DNA of 64,000 nucleotides from Gemmatimonadota bacterium (lineage in GTDB: Bacteria > Gemmatimonadota > Gemmatimonadetes > Gemmatimonadales > Gemmatimonadaceae). The position numbers and the translations under genes were made by a program. Within the stretch, counting starts at the first letter, position 1. Each line of letters begins with the position of its first letter. Location of the stretch: contig JAZKBK010000001.1 in assembly GCA_040388625.1 (NCBI GenBank), positions 310,001 through 374,000 of the forward strand, written 5' to 3'. The notes under the pieces were generated by a model. The model saw only the letters and a program-made list of their open reading frames with translations, was not told the DNA's origin and did not search any database. Of the stretch, positions 52,171 to 60,013 are shown one piece after another.

Positions 52171-53485
52171 CAGCTCAGCTGTACCCAAAATCGCGCCGGC
52201 TTCAGGCAAGCTCGGTATCCTCACGCCCGGCCTCGGCGCCGTGGCCACGACGTTCATAGCTGGAGTCGAGAGCATTCGCCGAGGGCTCGCCAAGCCGATC
52301 GGCTCGATCACTCAGACAGCGACGATCCGCCTCGGAAAGCGGACCGACAACCGCGCTCCGCTCATCAAGGACTTCGTTCCGCTCGCGAATCTCAATGACA
52401 TTGTGTTCGGTGCATGGGATCCGATTCCGGATGACGCTCTGACGGCCGTTCGCAAGGCAGGGGTTCTCGAAGAGAAGGACGTTGCTCCGATCGCGGACTT
52501 TCTGGCGGCGATCAAGCCGATGCCTGCGGTATTCGACAATCATTACGTGACGCGCATCCACGGGACCAACGTCAAGACGGGCAAGACGAAGCGTGATCTC
52601 GCGGAGCAGCTGCGTCAGGACATTCGTGATTTCAAGGCGAAGAACAAGCTCGACCGGGTAGTGATCGTCTGGTGTGCTTCGACCGAGATATTCATCAAGG
52701 CGGGTCCGCAGCACGCGACGATCGAGCAGTTCGAGCGCGCCATGGACAACAACGACGAAGCGATCGCCCCATCGATGCTGTACGCGTATGCAGCGATCAT
52801 GGAAAACGTGCCGTTCGCGAACGGCGCGCCGAATCTTTCCGCCGACGTTCCCGCGCTACTCCAGCTCGCGCAGCAGCGTGGCGTTCCCGTTTCCGGCAAG
52901 GATTTCAAGACGGGCCAGACGTGGATGAAGACCGTCATCGCGCCAGGACTCAAGGCTCGCATGCTGGGACTTGCTGGATGGTACTCGACCAACATCCTGG
53001 GCAACCGCGACGGAGAAGTGCTCGACGATCCACAGTCGTTCAAGACCAAGGAAGAGTCCAAGCTGTCGGTGCTGCACACGATCCTTCAGCCGGAGAAGTA
53101 TCCGGATCTGTACAAGGATTTCTCGCACGTCGTTCGCATCAACTACTATCCGCCGCGCGGCGACAACAAGGAAGGCTGGGACAACATCGACATCTTCGGA
53201 TGGATGAATTATCCCATGCAGATCAAGATCAACTTCCTCTGCCGCGACTCCATTCTCGCCGCGCCTCTGGTGCTCGATGTCGCGTTGTTCAGCGACTTCG
53301 CTCAGCGGGCCGGAATGAAGGGAATCCAGGAGTGGCTGTCGTTCTTCTACAAGAGCCCGATGACGGCGCCTGGATTGCAGCCCGAGCACGATCTCTTCAT
53401 CCAGCAGACCAAGATGAAGAACACGCTGAGGCATCTCATGGGCGAGGATCAGATAACACACCTCGGACTCGAGTACTACGCATAA
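52163..53485 (+). CDS. ino1: Inositol-3-phosphate synthase
   Basis: This 440-residue NAD-dependent enzyme converts glucose-6-phosphate to myo-inositol-3-phosphate in the cytoplasm. The N-terminal GLGAVATT is the dinucleotide loop. Later blocks SKLSVLHTIL and INYYPPRGDNKEGWDNIDIFGW are typical of Ino1. It lies between the phosphatidyltransferase and a small lipoprotein gene, overlapping both, which gives a compact inositol-lipid operon. The product may also feed other inositol solutes such as di-inositol phosphate, a known thermoprotectant. Confidence 0.93.
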   Translation: MSNSSAVPKIAPASGKLGILTPGLGAVATTFIAGVESIRRGLAKPIGSITQTATIRLGKRTDNRAPLIKDFVPLANLNDIVFGAWDPIPDDALTAVRKAGVLEEKDVAPIADFLAAIKPMPAVFDNHYVTRIHGTNVKTGKTKRDLAEQLRQDIRDFKAKNKLDRVVIVWCASTEIFIKAGPQHATIEQFERAMDNNDEAIAPSMLYAYAAIMENVPFANGAPNLSADVPALLQLAQQRGVPVSGKDFKTGQTWMKTVIAPGLKARMLGLAGWYSTNILGNRDGEVLDDPQSFKTKEESKLSVLHTILQPEKYPDLYKDFSHVVRINYYPPRGDNKEGWDNIDIFGWMNYPMQIKINFLCRDSILAAPLVLDVALFSDFAQRAGMKGIQEWLSFFYKSPMTAPGLQPEHDLFIQQTKMKNTLRHLMGEDQITHLGLEYYA

Positions 53486-53943
53486 TGAAGACAGCGACGC
53501 TGATGTGGACGTCACTGCTCGCGGCCGCGTCCGTTTCTCTGGCATCGTGCGGTGGTAACAACAACCGCGCGGGCGAGATTCGGCAGTGGACCGACGACAT
53601 GGCTTTCCGCATCAGCGTCGTGCCAGCTCCGCCGATCTCGGAGGAGATGACGGTGTTCAAGGTCGTCGTGTCGGACAAGGAGAGCGGCCAGCCGATCCAG
53701 GCGGGGCAGGGACGCATCTTCGCGACGAGCCAGGAGCACGCGCAGACGGGCGACGGCCTTGCAAAGGGAGCGGAAGTCGGCACGTACTACGCGCACGTTC
53801 GCTTTCCGGTGTCAGGCGACTGGGCCGTCGGCCTGCAGTTCCGGCGGGATTCAACAAGCAAGCTCGAGCGCACGCAGGACTGGCAGCAGCAGGTTCTGCC
53901 AGCTCCACCGCTCGGCCAGAGCACAGATACGACCAAACGCTGA
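53485..53943 (+). CDS. Small lipoprotein, YtkA/FixH-like
   Basis: This 152-residue lipoprotein has a signal ending in SLASC. The rest is a single beta-sandwich of about 110 residues (MAFRISVVPAPPISEEMTVFKVVV, then the GTYYAHVRFPVSGDWAVGLQFR segment). The pattern resembles YtkA/FixH-type domains, which are linked to copper or oxidase assembly, but I cannot be sure. It overlaps ino1 as TAATG. No Cys or Met-rich metal motif is visible. The role in an inositol operon is unclear. Confidence 0.75.
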   Translation: MKTATLMWTSLLAAASVSLASCGGNNNRAGEIRQWTDDMAFRISVVPAPPISEEMTVFKVVVSDKESGQPIQAGQGRIFATSQEHAQTGDGLAKGAEVGTYYAHVRFPVSGDWAVGLQFRRDSTSKLERTQDWQQQVLPAPPLGQSTDTTKR

Positions 53944-53946
53944 CAA

Positions 53947-54240
53947 ATGCGCCATTTTTTCAGATCTCATCTGAAGCCCGATCAGGTCCTCGCAATTGCG
54001 GACACGTTCTTTCCGACCATCCAGGAAAACCGAACGGCATCGGCGAACCGTACTCGTGATTTTTCCGGTCCACTCGGCGCGCTCAAACTGAGCGTGAAGA
54101 TGGAAGGTGGTCACTACACGTTCGTGCAGATCGACACGGACCAGACTGGCGAGAGCCGACTGGATCGCAACGCCAAGAAGTTCTTCGTCGAGCTGCATCG
54201 GGCCGAAGATCCGGCGTACAAGCTTACTGCTTCATACTAG
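53947..54240 (+). CDS. 97-aa conserved-looking protein, unknown
   Basis: This 97-residue soluble protein has a mixed alpha/beta composition: a helical N-terminal half (KPDQVLAIADTFFPTIQENRT) and a beta-rich second half (ALKLSVKMEGGHYTFVQIDTD). I do not recognise it. It starts 3 nt after the lipoprotein and 8 nt before the E1 alpha gene, so it is inside one operon. No signal peptide, helix pair or metal site is visible. A small regulatory or binding protein is possible. Confidence 0.7.
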   Translation: MRHFFRSHLKPDQVLAIADTFFPTIQENRTASANRTRDFSGPLGALKLSVKMEGGHYTFVQIDTDQTGESRLDRNAKKFFVELHRAEDPAYKLTASY

Positions 54241-54248
54241 GCGGCGTC

Positions 54249-55310
54249 ATGACGTTGACGCGCGAGCAGAAGCTCGAGCTGTACTATTTCATGCGGCTCA
54301 CGCGCTCGCTCGAAGAGCGCCTCGTGAATCTCTATCGGCAGACCAAGGTGATCGGAGGTCTGTTCCGCTCACTGGGACAGGAAGCCGACGCCGTCGGTGC
54401 GGCATACGCACTCGACAAGTCCAAGGGCGACATTCTCTCGCCACTCATTCGCAATCTGGGCGCGATGCTCGTGCGCGGCGCGGAGCCGACCGAGGTCATC
54501 AAGCAGTACATGGCCAAGGGCGATTCGCCGACGAAGGGCAAGGAGCTCAACATCCACTTCGGTGGCATCGAGCGCGGGTTCGTCGGACAGATCTCGCACC
54601 TGGGTGACATGGTGCCGGTGATGGCTGGCGTCACGCTCGCGGCAAAGATGCGCGGCGAGGATCGCGTAGGTCTCGTCTTCGTTGGAGACGGCGCCACGTC
54701 CACCGGTGCATTCCACGAGGGGATCAACTTTGCTGCGGTGCAGCGCTGTCCGCTCGTCGTGATCGTCGAGAACAACGGTTACGCATACTCGACTCCCGTT
54801 GCGAAGCAAACCGCCGCCAGGTCGTTCGTCGACAAGGCGATCGGTTATGGGATTCCGGGCGAGCAGGCGGATGGGAACGACGTGCTTGCAGTGTACGACG
54901 TCACCAGGCGTGCAGTCGATCGCGCGCGGCGTGGTGAAGGCGTGACGCTCATCGAGCTCATCACCTACCGCAGAAAGGGCCACGCCGAGCACGACAACCA
55001 ATCGTACATCCCGGAGGGCGAGATCGATCGCTGGGCCGCGGAGAACGATCCGATCGACCGATTCGTGAAGGTGCTCCGTGCAGAAAACGTGAAAGCATCG
55101 GAGCTCACTGCGATCGACGATCGTGTCAGGACGGAAATAGACACTGCGACCGATGTCGCTGACGCATCACCGATGCCGGAGCCCGTCGAGGCGCTCCGCG
55201 GTGTGTACGCCAATCAGGCGAACGTGCCGCCGTTGTGGTTTCGCGAAGATGTGAGTAGCGCGGTGGACAGCCACGAGCGCGCGTCAGGGTGGGGGACGTA
55301 CGATGTCTGA
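54249..55310 (+). CDS. 2-oxoacid dehydrogenase E1 alpha (pyruvate/branched-chain type)
   Basis: This 353-residue thiamine-diphosphate subunit decarboxylates a 2-oxoacid and passes the acyl group to the E2 lipoyl arm. The thiamine-binding GDGATSTGAFHEGINFAA and the IVENNGYAYSTP block are intact. The separate E1 alpha plus E1 beta arrangement is of the Gram-positive/branched-chain type. Substrate choice between pyruvate and branched-chain oxoacids cannot be told from sequence alone. It overlaps E1 beta by 8 nt. Confidence 0.93.
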   Translation: MTLTREQKLELYYFMRLTRSLEERLVNLYRQTKVIGGLFRSLGQEADAVGAAYALDKSKGDILSPLIRNLGAMLVRGAEPTEVIKQYMAKGDSPTKGKELNIHFGGIERGFVGQISHLGDMVPVMAGVTLAAKMRGEDRVGLVFVGDGATSTGAFHEGINFAAVQRCPLVVIVENNGYAYSTPVAKQTAARSFVDKAIGYGIPGEQADGNDVLAVYDVTRRAVDRARRGEGVTLIELITYRRKGHAEHDNQSYIPEGEIDRWAAENDPIDRFVKVLRAENVKASELTAIDDRVRTEIDTATDVADASPMPEPVEALRGVYANQANVPPLWFREDVSSAVDSHERASGWGTYDV

Positions 55311-56280
55311 GGTCACCTACCTCGAAGGGATTCGGCAGGCGCTCTTCGAAGAGATGGAGCGCGACCCCAACGTCTTCTGTCTCGGTGAAGACATCGGCGC
55401 GTATGGCGGCGCATTCAAGGTTACGGAGGGATTGCAGGCGAAGTTCGGCGCATCGCGCGTGATCGACACGCCGATCTCGGAGATCGCCATCGTTGGCGCT
55501 GCCGCGGGCGCAGCGCATATGGGAATGCGGCCCGTGTGCGAGATGCAATTCATGGATTTCGTTTCGAATGCGTACGACATGCTCACGAACTACGTCGCCA
55601 CCGCGCGCTACCGAATCGGCCTCGGATGTCCGATGGTCGTGCGCGGCCCGAGCGGGGGCTACGTGCGCGGCGGGCCGTTCCATTCCCAGAATCCGGAGGC
55701 TGCATTCTTTCACACGCCGGGGCTCAAGATCGTGAGTCCGGCGAGCGCCGCCGATGCAAAGGGCCTGATGAAGGCAGCAATCCGCGACGACGACTGCGTG
55801 CTCTTCTTCGAACACAAGTATCTGTATCGGCGCATCAAGGAAGAGATGCCGGCCGGCGATCATGTCGTGCAGATCGGGAAGGCCCGTACAGCCCGGGAAG
55901 GAACGGACGTTTCGATAATCACGTATTCGGCGACGCTCTGGAAGGCGCTGGAAGCGGCCGAAATCATGCAGGCGGAAGACGGTGTGTCGGTCGAGGTGAT
56001 CGATCTTCGGACCCTGTTGCCACTGGACGATGCAGCCATTGTCGGGACGGTCAGAAAGACCAACCGGGTTCTGATCGTGCATGAGGATACAAGGACGGGC
56101 GGTATCGCTGGCGAGATTACGGCGCGGATCAACGAGACGTGCTTCGAGTGGCTGGATGCCCCCGTGCTTCGGGTCACTGCTGCTGACGTGCCCTTGCCGT
56201 ATTCTCCGCCGCTCGAGGATTACGTGCTCCCGCAGACGTCGGATATAGTACGCGCGCTCCGGCGCATTGTAGCTTATTGA
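55303..56280 (+). CDS. 2-oxoacid dehydrogenase E1 beta
   Basis: This 325-residue partner of E1 alpha has the LGEDIGAYGGAFKVTEGL, PISEIAIVGAAAGAAHMGMRPV and AGGIAGE-like C-terminal features of the beta subunit, which supplies the second half of the thiamine site. The C-terminal VIDLRTLLPLDDAAIV block is typical. The stop overlaps a small membrane-protein gene as TGATG, and E2 follows that. No dihydrolipoamide dehydrogenase (E3) gene is seen nearby. Confidence 0.94.
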   Translation: MSEVTYLEGIRQALFEEMERDPNVFCLGEDIGAYGGAFKVTEGLQAKFGASRVIDTPISEIAIVGAAAGAAHMGMRPVCEMQFMDFVSNAYDMLTNYVATARYRIGLGCPMVVRGPSGGYVRGGPFHSQNPEAAFFHTPGLKIVSPASAADAKGLMKAAIRDDDCVLFFEHKYLYRRIKEEMPAGDHVVQIGKARTAREGTDVSIITYSATLWKALEAAEIMQAEDGVSVEVIDLRTLLPLDDAAIVGTVRKTNRVLIVHEDTRTGGIAGEITARINETCFEWLDAPVLRVTAADVPLPYSPPLEDYVLPQTSDIVRALRRIVAY

Positions 56281-56543
56281 TGAGTGAAGATCCGGCAGGC
56301 TCGGACCGGCTCTCGGTGGGCGCCCTGGTCGGGGCCGGTTGCTTTTCCGCCGTGGCGGGATTTTTCGGCGGCGGCATGATCGCTGTTCTGGTTGCGAAGT
56401 TCGTCGGGTCCTATCAGGGCTGCAAGCCGCCCGAGGGGATCCCGGCTTGCAACTGGGGATCATACGCGCTCGTCGGTATGATTGCGGGGGTGGTGCTGCT
56501 TCCGCTGGTATCGATTATCAGGCTGACAAGCCGGAGGTCATAG
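56280..56543 (+). CDS. Two-helix membrane protein inside E1-E2 operon
   Basis: This 87-residue protein has two hydrophobic segments (about 14-38 and 60-78) and a loop of about 20 residues that contains two Cys (SYQGCKPPEGIPACNWGS). The loop would lie outside the membrane if the N-terminus is inside; the two Cys could form a disulfide. It is placed exactly between the E1 beta and E2 genes, with an overlap at 5' and no gap at 3', which is an unusual guest in such an operon. I do not recognise the family. Confidence 0.75.
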   Translation: MSEDPAGSDRLSVGALVGAGCFSAVAGFFGGGMIAVLVAKFVGSYQGCKPPEGIPACNWGSYALVGMIAGVVLLPLVSIIRLTSRRS

Positions 56544-57884
56544 ATGGCTCGTATAGATGTGACAATGCCGCAGATGGGCGAGTCGATCGCGGAAGGCACC
56601 CTTTCGAAGTGGCTGAAGAAGGTCGGCGACGAGGTCAAGCGCGACGAGCCGATCTTTGAGATCTCCACCGACAAGGTGGACGCCGAAATCCCGTCACCAA
56701 CCGCTGGAACACTCGCCGAGATCCTGGTTCCGGAAGGCAAGACGGTCGCGGTCCAGACGCTGGTTGCAAGGATCGAGACAGAAAAGGGCGCCCCGGTGGC
56801 TGCCACCGCGCCCGCCGCAGTTGCTCGTGCCACAGCGTCTGCTGCCCCAGCCGTCGCTACGGCCGCTGTCGCGGCACCAGTAGCCGCCGCTGCTGCAAGT
56901 GCGCCGCCGGCTCACGGGAACGGTAACGGTTCCAGTCCGGCGCCGGACTCGTTCGAGGGACGTCTGCGCTCCAAGTCATCGCCGCTAGTCCGCAAGATGG
57001 CTGCAGAGCACGGCGTCGATATCACCGGTCTGAATGGGAGCGGCATCGCCGGCCGTGTGACGAAGCGCGATCTGCTCGATCATCTCGCGAGCGGACCGGC
57101 ACCGCAGCCAGCTGCATCCATGCACGCACCCGGCGGCGCAAGCGAGTTCCACGGGCCGATTCCTGAGCCATGGCCCGGCGATCGTGTCGAGCCGATGTCG
57201 AAGATGCGCGCCCTCATAAGCGACCACATGGTCGCATCCCGCCGCACGTCCGCACACGTGACGTCGTTCATGGAGATGGATTTCACGCGCATCGCGAAGA
57301 TCCGCGCGAACAAGCGACGCGAGTTCGAGACCGCGACGGGCGAGAAGTTGTCGTACATGCCCTTCATCATCAAGGCGACGGTGGACGCGATCAAGCAATA
57401 TCCGATCATGAACTCGTCCGTCGCCGGCACCAACGTTATCTACCGTCGTCCGGTCAACATCGGAATTGCTGTCGCGCTCGACTGGGGTCTGCTCGTGCCC
57501 GTCATCAAGAACGCGGACGATCTGTCACTCACGGGTCTCACGCGCGCTCTCAACGATCTCGCCAACCGTGCGCGCAGCAAGAAGCTTTCCCCGCAGGAAG
57601 TGCAGGACGGCACGTTCACGATCACCAACCCGGGTGGGTACGGCTCCCTCATGGGAACGCCGATCATAAACCAGCCGCAGGTGGCGATCATGGGTATTGG
57701 TGCCATCGAAAAACGACCCAAGGTGATAACGGGGCCGGATGGTGAGGATACGATTGCGATTCGCACCTGCGCGTATTTCTCGATCTCGTTCGACCATCGT
57801 GTGATCGATGGTGCAGTGGCTGATCAGTTCCTGGCGCAGATCAAACGGAACATCGAGTCGTTCCCAGAGACTGGGGTGATCTGA
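56544..57884 (+). CDS. 2-oxoacid dehydrogenase E2 acyltransferase
   Basis: This 446-residue core subunit has one lipoyl domain (about 1-76, lipoyl Lys in EISTDKVDAEIPSP), an Ala/Pro-rich linker, a peripheral subunit-binding domain (about 145-185, SSPLVRKMAAEHGVDITGLNG) and a catalytic domain with ISFDHRVIDGAVADQF near the end. It transfers the acyl group to coenzyme A. Two small unknown genes follow on the same strand with almost no spacing (2 and 0 nt). The type of oxoacid is not settled by the sequence. Confidence 0.94.
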   Translation: MARIDVTMPQMGESIAEGTLSKWLKKVGDEVKRDEPIFEISTDKVDAEIPSPTAGTLAEILVPEGKTVAVQTLVARIETEKGAPVAATAPAAVARATASAAPAVATAAVAAPVAAAAASAPPAHGNGNGSSPAPDSFEGRLRSKSSPLVRKMAAEHGVDITGLNGSGIAGRVTKRDLLDHLASGPAPQPAASMHAPGGASEFHGPIPEPWPGDRVEPMSKMRALISDHMVASRRTSAHVTSFMEMDFTRIAKIRANKRREFETATGEKLSYMPFIIKATVDAIKQYPIMNSSVAGTNVIYRRPVNIGIAVALDWGLLVPVIKNADDLSLTGLTRALNDLANRARSKKLSPQEVQDGTFTITNPGGYGSLMGTPIINQPQVAIMGIGAIEKRPKVITGPDGEDTIAIRTCAYFSISFDHRVIDGAVADQFLAQIKRNIESFPETGVI

Positions 57885-57886
57885 CC

Positions 57887-58144
57887 GTGTCGCGTGTGCT
57901 CACGATTCAGCGGACCACCATACCGCCGAGTGAGCGCGCGCGATATCTGACGCGTCTTACCGAGCGCGCGGCACACTACGCCGCGGCCGGCTGTCGTTTC
58001 TGGGTCTTCGAAGATCCAGGCCTGCGCAACGCATTCGTTGAATTTACGGAGGCCGACGATTCGGTGATTCTCGCCGAGGCTGTTGCGTCGGCGCCCGGTC
58101 CCGGGTCGGGCCCTCTGCGCATTTACCATCAAGTGGAGTTCTAG
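57887..58144 (+). CDS. 85-aa unknown protein
   Basis: This 85-residue protein starts with GTG 2 nt after the E2 stop. It has helix (SERARYLTRLTERAAHYAAAG) and strand (CRFWVFEDPGLRNAFVEFTEA) segments in an alpha/beta pattern that could be a dimeric ferredoxin-like fold. I do not recognise it. The next gene starts directly after its stop. Codon use resembles the neighbouring genes, which supports it being real. Confidence 0.7.
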   Translation: MSRVLTIQRTTIPPSERARYLTRLTERAAHYAAAGCRFWVFEDPGLRNAFVEFTEADDSVILAEAVASAPGPGSGPLRIYHQVEF

Positions 58145-58411
58145 ATGCCCTTTCGTACGGTTACAGTTGACGGCGCCGCATGGCGCGTACAACCCACGGG
58201 TTACGTGACCGCGAACACGAAGGATGAATTCGCTCTCATCTTCGCACGCGGCACGGGCGCCGATCGCGAGACGCGCGTGGTTCGCTACTCGCCGGTTGGA
58301 TCGCGTTGGCGCGAGCAGTCGTTCGCGGCGCTCAGCGACGACGATCTCCGTAGACTCTTTGCTCAGTCGCAGCCAAGCGCGACTTCGCCCGAGGCGTTCT
58401 ACGCTCGATGA
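58145..58411 (+). CDS. 88-aa unknown protein
   Basis: This 88-residue soluble protein begins immediately after the stop of the preceding gene. A beta-rich N-terminal half (FRTVTVDGAAWRVQPTGYVT, EFALIFARG) leads to an RVVRYSPVGSRWREQSFAALSDDDLRRLF segment that looks like a small DNA- or protein-binding module. I cannot assign a family. It overlaps the PHP-domain gene by 4 nt. Both small proteins may be linked to the E2 or the PHP enzyme. Confidence 0.7.
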   Translation: MPFRTVTVDGAAWRVQPTGYVTANTKDEFALIFARGTGADRETRVVRYSPVGSRWREQSFAALSDDDLRRLFAQSQPSATSPEAFYAR

Positions 58412-59262
58412 GTGACCGCGGCGCTGAGCCGCTTGATGAGCGTTATGTAGATCTGCACGCACATTCAACGGCCTCCGATGGAGCGGTGTCGCCGGCCGAG
58501 CTCGTCGAGGCCGCGTCGCGCGCGCGACTTCAGGCGATCGCGATCACCGATCACGACACCATTGCGGGCAACGACGAGGCTTTCGCCACCGGTGCCAGCC
58601 TCGGGATAAGAGTCGTGCGCGGCTGCGAGCTCAGCGCGTACCACGGTGACTTCGAAGTTCATCTGCTCGCGCTGCACATACGCTACGCAGACGCGATCCG
58701 GCCGAGCCTCGAAGGCTTTCAGCGCGAGCGCGTTGACCGCGGCCACGCGATCGTGGAACGACTCGCCGTCGCGGGCGTGCCTGTGAGCATCGAGGATGTT
58801 CTCGTCGAGGCGGCCGGCGGCGCGCTCGGAAGACCGCATATTGCACGCGCGATGATTCGCGCAGGACACGTCGCCGATCATCGCGATGCGTTTGACAGGT
58901 ATCTCGGTGCGGGCAAGTGCGCGTACGTCCCCAAGCCTCGTCTCGACGTCGGCGATGCCATCGGGCTCGCGCATTCCGCCGGTGCGCTGGCAGTCTGGGC
59001 GCATCCGGGCCGCGACGGAACGCGCGAGCGACTCGCGCGACTGGCCGCGCTCGGACTGGACGGCGTCGAAGTGCGGCATCCCGGTCACACTCCGGCAGAC
59101 ACGCAGCGACTTGGCCGCCTCGCCGGCGAGCTGGATCTGGTGCCAAGCGGCGGCTCGGACTGGCACGGTGCCACGGAAGGCTATCGCACGCTCGGCAACA
59201 TGCACGTTCCCGAGGCGTGGCTGGATCTGCAGGATGTGCGGCTTGTAACGCGCGTATCGTAG
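58408..59262 (+). CDS. PHP-domain phosphoesterase (TrpH/RNase AM-like)
   Basis: This 284-residue metal-dependent hydrolase has the PHP-type N-terminal motif YVDLHAHSTASDGAVSPAELV and the ITDHDTIAGN block. Later come GCELSAYHGDFEVHLL and the C-terminal SGGSDWHG, which together supply the His/Asp ligands of a trinuclear metal site. Such proteins (YciV/RnaM type) act on 3',5'-nucleoside bisphosphate or RNA 5' ends. The exact substrate is inferred. It follows the small protein with ATGA overlap. Confidence 0.9.
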   Translation: MSDRGAEPLDERYVDLHAHSTASDGAVSPAELVEAASRARLQAIAITDHDTIAGNDEAFATGASLGIRVVRGCELSAYHGDFEVHLLALHIRYADAIRPSLEGFQRERVDRGHAIVERLAVAGVPVSIEDVLVEAAGGALGRPHIARAMIRAGHVADHRDAFDRYLGAGKCAYVPKPRLDVGDAIGLAHSAGALAVWAHPGRDGTRERLARLAALGLDGVEVRHPGHTPADTQRLGRLAGELDLVPSGGSDWHGATEGYRTLGNMHVPEAWLDLQDVRLVTRVS

Positions 59263-59281
59263 CGCGGAACGGGGGGAGAGC

Positions 59282-60013
59282 ATGGAGATCAGCGGCCGCA
59301 GCGTGCTAGTCACTGGAGGCGCACATCGCGTTGGGCGCGCGCTGAGCGTCGCGCTCGCCGATGCCGGTATGCGCGTCGCGATCAATTACAACGCTGCGAG
59401 TGAGGAAGCCGATGCGCTCGTGCGCGAACTGTCGGCGGGCGGCCACGATTGCCGCGGGTACAAGGCTGATCTCACACAACCCGATGCGCCGCGATCGCTC
59501 GTTGAATCCGTAACACGCGACTTCGGCGGACTCGACGTCCTGATCAATTCCGCCGCTGTGATGCGCCGTACTCCCGTCGATGACGTGACCGTCGCTGAAT
59601 GGGACTCGATGTTCGCGCTGAATCTGCGCGCACCGTTCTTTCTGGCGCAGGCAGCGCGGCCACACCTGCGGAGTACGAGGGGATGCATCGTCAATCTCGC
59701 GGACCTCGCTGCATTCGAAACGTGGCCTGAATACATACCGCACGGGATAAGCAAGGCGGGCGTCGTGCAGATGACACGCGCACTGGCGCGCGCGTTCGCC
59801 CCCGACGTGCGTGTCAACGCGATTGCGCCCGGTGCAGTGCTGTTGCCGGATAACTGGGACGACGCGACGCGCGCTCATTTCGCCACCACGACCCCGTTGC
59901 GCCGGATAGGATCGCCGAACGATGTGGTCGAGGCGATGTTGTATCTTCTGCGTGCCGATTATGTGACCGGAGATACACTGCTGGTCGACGGCGGACGCCA
60001 TGTCCGGACCTGA
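59282..60013 (+). CDS. Short-chain dehydrogenase, pteridine-reductase-like, altered active site
   Basis: This 243-residue Rossmann enzyme has TGGAHRVG (11-18), the TG-x3-R-x-G form used by pteridine reductases instead of the common TGxxxGxG. Asp141 in IVNLADLA sits where PTR1-type enzymes have their catalytic Asp. The usual Tyr of the YxxxK pair is replaced by His154 (HGISK, Lys158), so classical catalysis is altered or uses another proton donor. A GGGGAGAG ribosome site precedes the ATG. It overlaps the unknown Cys-cluster gene by 14 nt. Confidence 0.88.
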   Translation: MEISGRSVLVTGGAHRVGRALSVALADAGMRVAINYNAASEEADALVRELSAGGHDCRGYKADLTQPDAPRSLVESVTRDFGGLDVLINSAAVMRRTPVDDVTVAEWDSMFALNLRAPFFLAQAARPHLRSTRGCIVNLADLAAFETWPEYIPHGISKAGVVQMTRALARAFAPDVRVNAIAPGAVLLPDNWDDATRAHFATTTPLRRIGSPNDVVEAMLYLLRADYVTGDTLLVDGGRHVRT

